In this document: positions 61,947 through 64,000 of the stretch, one piece after another
Position numbering within the stretch: the first letter of the stretch is position 1
Layout: every line of letters starts with the position of its first letter
Assembly: GCA_016787895.1 (NCBI GenBank)
Contig: JAEUTN010000014.1
Span: 372,001-436,000, forward strand
Origin: Bacteroidia bacterium
GTDB lineage: Bacteria > Bacteroidota > Bacteroidia > B-17B0 > Aurantibacillaceae
DNA: 64,000 bases
Direction: 5' to 3'
Program-made: the position numbers and the translations under genes
The notes under the pieces: generated by a model
Database searches by the model: none
The model's input: only the letters and a program-made list of their open reading frames with translations
Told to the model about the DNA's origin: nothing

Positions 61947-62309
61947 TTAGCCATGATACACTCTGGAAGCGATGATCTTATCGTCTTCAACAACAAGTAA
62001 CTCCGCCACACGCAAATCTTCTTCCCCATCTACATGCCTCAGGTATTCCATAAACACCTGGCCTTTATCGGCCGTGAGGGCCAGCATTTCGTAACGCAAA
62101 GATGGCAAACGGTTAAAGGCGTCCTGCCACCATTCTCTTAAGGCTTCTTTTCCTTTGATCAGCCCCTTGGTTTTTGGATGACGCAATTTTAATTTTGGGC
62201 TGTAATGCTGCGCATCGTTGTGATACAAAGCCAAAAGAGCATCCAGGTTATGGGTGTTAAAAGCACCGAACCAGCGCAAGGCAATTTGTTTATTTTGTTC
62301 TGAAGGCAT
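61947..62309 (-). CDS. SnoaL/NTF2-like protein
   Basis: A 120-residue cone-shaped alpha/beta protein of the NTF2 superfamily. The start at 62309 gives MPSEQNKQIALRWFGAFN, the normal SnoaL-like opening; an extended frame is not needed. It shows HNLDALLALYHNDAQHYSP and KGKEALREWWQDAF. The function is unassigned; such proteins bind or isomerise small molecules. It is divergent from the amidohydrolase gene by 43 bases. Confidence 0.8.
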   Translation of the reverse strand: MPSEQNKQIALRWFGAFNTHNLDALLALYHNDAQHYSPKLKLRHPKTKGLIKGKEALREWWQDAFNRLPSLRYEMLALTADKGQVFMEYLRHVDGEEDLRVAELLVVEDDKIIASRVYHG

Positions 62310-62352
62310 GAGGCATGGATTTGTGTGAAAAGATAAAACCTTAATTTTAGGC

Positions 62353-63993
62353 ATGCTAAAAAACGCTTTTATTTTAATTTCTTCAATTCTCTTTTTCACC
62401 GGCTGTTCACTGAATAAAGAAGACGTTGACCTGATTGTTTGGAACGCGAGGATTTATACCGTTAACCCTGATTTTGCAGTGGTTGAAGCCATGGCTATCA
62501 GGGGGGGACAAATTGTGGCCACGGGCTCTGACGAGAGTATTTTAGGTAGGTTCAACGCCAAAGACACCTTAAAACTGCAAGGCAAAACCGTTTTGCCGGG
62601 ATTTATTGACGCGCATTGCCATTTTACCGGTTACGCCACCGACATGTGGAAGTGTAACCTCAACGGCACTCAATCCTTTGACGAAGTGTTGGATAAAATA
62701 AAAGCCTTTGCTGCCACAGCGCCCATGACCTGGATCTACGGACGTGGCTGGGATCAGAACGATTGGGACAACAAAACCTTCCCCAACAAAACAGAATTGG
62801 ATCAATTGTTTCCGAACCGCCCTGTATTTTTGAAACGTGTAGACGGGCACGCGGCACTGGTTAATCAATACGCTCTCAACCTCATGGGCATAACCGCTAA
62901 TACAAAAGTGGAAGGTGGTGAAGTGGAGATAGTGAATGGTGCACTCACTGGAATGTTAATCGACAACGCCATGGATCTGGTTGACCGGAAAATTCCTGCC
63001 ATAAACGACAGTCTTGCAAAAGTATATTACAAAAAAGCGGAGCAAACCTGTTTTTCATACGGCCTCACCGGCGTGCACGATTGCGGGGTGAGTGAACACA
63101 CTGTGGACTTGCTTGATGAGGAACAAAAAGCAGGTCGAATAAAAATGAAAGTGTTTGCATTGCTGAGCGACGATACCTCCTACTACGAAAAGTGGATTAA
63201 AAAAGGCATTTATAAAACCGAACGTTTGAAAGTCGGAGGCTTTAAGGTATACACTGATGGGGCACTTGGCAGCCGGGGCGCTTGTTTACTTAAACCCTAC
63301 AGCGACAAAAAAGAATGGTCAGGATTTTTGCTCACCAGTCCACGACGCCTGACCCAGATTGCCAATCAATTGGTGGAAACCAATTTTCAATTGTGCAGTC
63401 ACGCCATTGGGGATAGCGCCAACCGACAGATTTTAAAAACCTATGCCGCCGCCCTGAAAGGAAAAAATGGCAGACGCTGGAGAATCGAACACGCGCAGGT
63501 TTTGAATGAAAATGATTTCTCGTATTTTAAAAATTACCACATCATTCCCTCTATTCAACCTACCCATGCCACCAGCGACATGTATTGGGCCAAGGACCGG
63601 CTGGGCGAAAAACGCCTGAAATATGCCTATGCTTATAAAACCCTGCTCGATACTGTGGGTATCATTGCCCTTGGTACGGATTTTCCGGTAGAAGACATTG
63701 CCCCGGTAAAAACATTTTACGCTGCCGTTGAACGCAAGGACAGCAAAGGATTTCCAAGTCAGGGATTTCAAAAAGAGAATGCACTCAGCCGCAAGGAAGC
63801 CTTAAAAGGCATGACCATCTGGGCAGCCTGTGCGGGTTTTGAAGAAAATGAAAAAGGAAGTCTTGAACCCGGAAAATACGCCGACTTTATTGTGTTGGAT
63901 ACCGACCTGATGACTTGCGAGGCAGAGGATATTCTTAAAACTCAGGTGGTGTTTACTTTTTTGAACGGCGAAAAAGTATTCAGTAAACCTTAA
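62353..63993 (+). CDS. Amidohydrolase lipoprotein, YtcJ-like
   Basis: A 546-residue envelope lipoprotein (signal ISSILFFTGC, Cys near 17) of the amidohydrolase family. The metal HxH is in DAHCHFTGYA near residue 78. Further motifs are YGRGWDQNDW near 120, GLTGVHDCGVS, FKVYTDGALGSRGA, IEHAQVLNE and GTDFPVEDIAP. That matches YtcJ/exoenzyme-regulatory AepA-like amidohydrolases, which usually act on amide or ester substrates; the substrate here is unknown. It ends seven bases before the window edge. Confidence 0.9.
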   Translation: MLKNAFILISSILFFTGCSLNKEDVDLIVWNARIYTVNPDFAVVEAMAIRGGQIVATGSDESILGRFNAKDTLKLQGKTVLPGFIDAHCHFTGYATDMWKCNLNGTQSFDEVLDKIKAFAATAPMTWIYGRGWDQNDWDNKTFPNKTELDQLFPNRPVFLKRVDGHAALVNQYALNLMGITANTKVEGGEVEIVNGALTGMLIDNAMDLVDRKIPAINDSLAKVYYKKAEQTCFSYGLTGVHDCGVSEHTVDLLDEEQKAGRIKMKVFALLSDDTSYYEKWIKKGIYKTERLKVGGFKVYTDGALGSRGACLLKPYSDKKEWSGFLLTSPRRLTQIANQLVETNFQLCSHAIGDSANRQILKTYAAALKGKNGRRWRIEHAQVLNENDFSYFKNYHIIPSIQPTHATSDMYWAKDRLGEKRLKYAYAYKTLLDTVGIIALGTDFPVEDIAPVKTFYAAVERKDSKGFPSQGFQKENALSRKEALKGMTIWAACAGFEENEKGSLEPGKYADFIVLDTDLMTCEAEDILKTQVVFTFLNGEKVFSKP

Positions 63994-64000
63994 AAGAATT

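Overview
The window is a stretch of a Bacteroidota chromosome. The evidence is two proteins ending in type IX secretion (T9SS) sorting domains plus a decayed third copy, and families largely typical of this phylum: GWxTD-motif protein, DUF4783, the PF14121-type putative porin, split transketolase and DAHP synthase fused to chorismate mutase. Two good promoter-like boxes fit the Bacteroidota TAnnTTTG consensus, and Shine-Dalgarno sequences are mostly absent. A free-living heterotroph of the Flavobacteriales/Chitinophagales kind is plausible, but the order cannot be fixed from the sequence. No rRNA, tRNA, CRISPR array, transposase, integrase or reverse transcriptase was seen.

Layout: 1-4.3 kb holds a partial multi-membrane protein, galE, a WG-repeat protein, gap and a small lipoprotein. 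4.3-12.4 kb holds parC and parE with a block of three lipoprotein genes between them (two of LPP20-like type). 12.4-15.2 kb holds an AIM24-family gene between two four-helix-bundle genes, then ychF. 15.4-20.9 kb is central carbon metabolism: transketolase N and C subunits separated by a secreted von Willebrand A lipoprotein gene, then pyk and pgeF. 20.9-27.7 kb is a complete efflux operon (TetR, TolC, membrane fusion lipoprotein, two ABC ATPases, two ABC-2 permeases) with a palindromic operator. 27.9-38.9 kb is mainly housekeeping (sucD, rnhA, nadC, rlmH) with GWxTD, DUF2461, DUF486, MarC, glycosyltransferase and T9SS cargo genes. 39-47.4 kb holds a porin, a patatin, a TPR lipoprotein, a membrane Fe-S oxidoreductase pair, an MCE/MlaD protein and a SpoU methyltransferase. 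47.4-54.6 kb is a tandem family of giant T9SS adhesins framed by inverted repeats. 54.7-64 kb holds an outer-membrane barrel, DUF2306, LytTR regulator, DAHP synthase/chorismate mutase, a 48-residue Cys-rich protein, sirtuin, DPP IV peptidase, NTF2-like protein and an amidohydrolase lipoprotein.

The most unusual signal is a family of about 470-bp units, each a four-helix-bundle gene (23S-rRNA intervening-sequence protein / Avd fold) bracketed by short arrays of a degenerate 7-nt repeat in inverted orientation. Three units are present (12375-12847, 13633-14098, 44000-44478) and each has its own heptamer. A fourth, gene-less array lies at 18602-18636. All sit in tight intergenic gaps directly after the stop codon of the preceding gene and in the same direction. 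A second system is a family of about 150-bp structured repeats present as two inverted pairs: one pair brackets the adhesin cluster and shows compensatory base changes in a hairpin, and the other fills the 31.4-31.9 kb gap.
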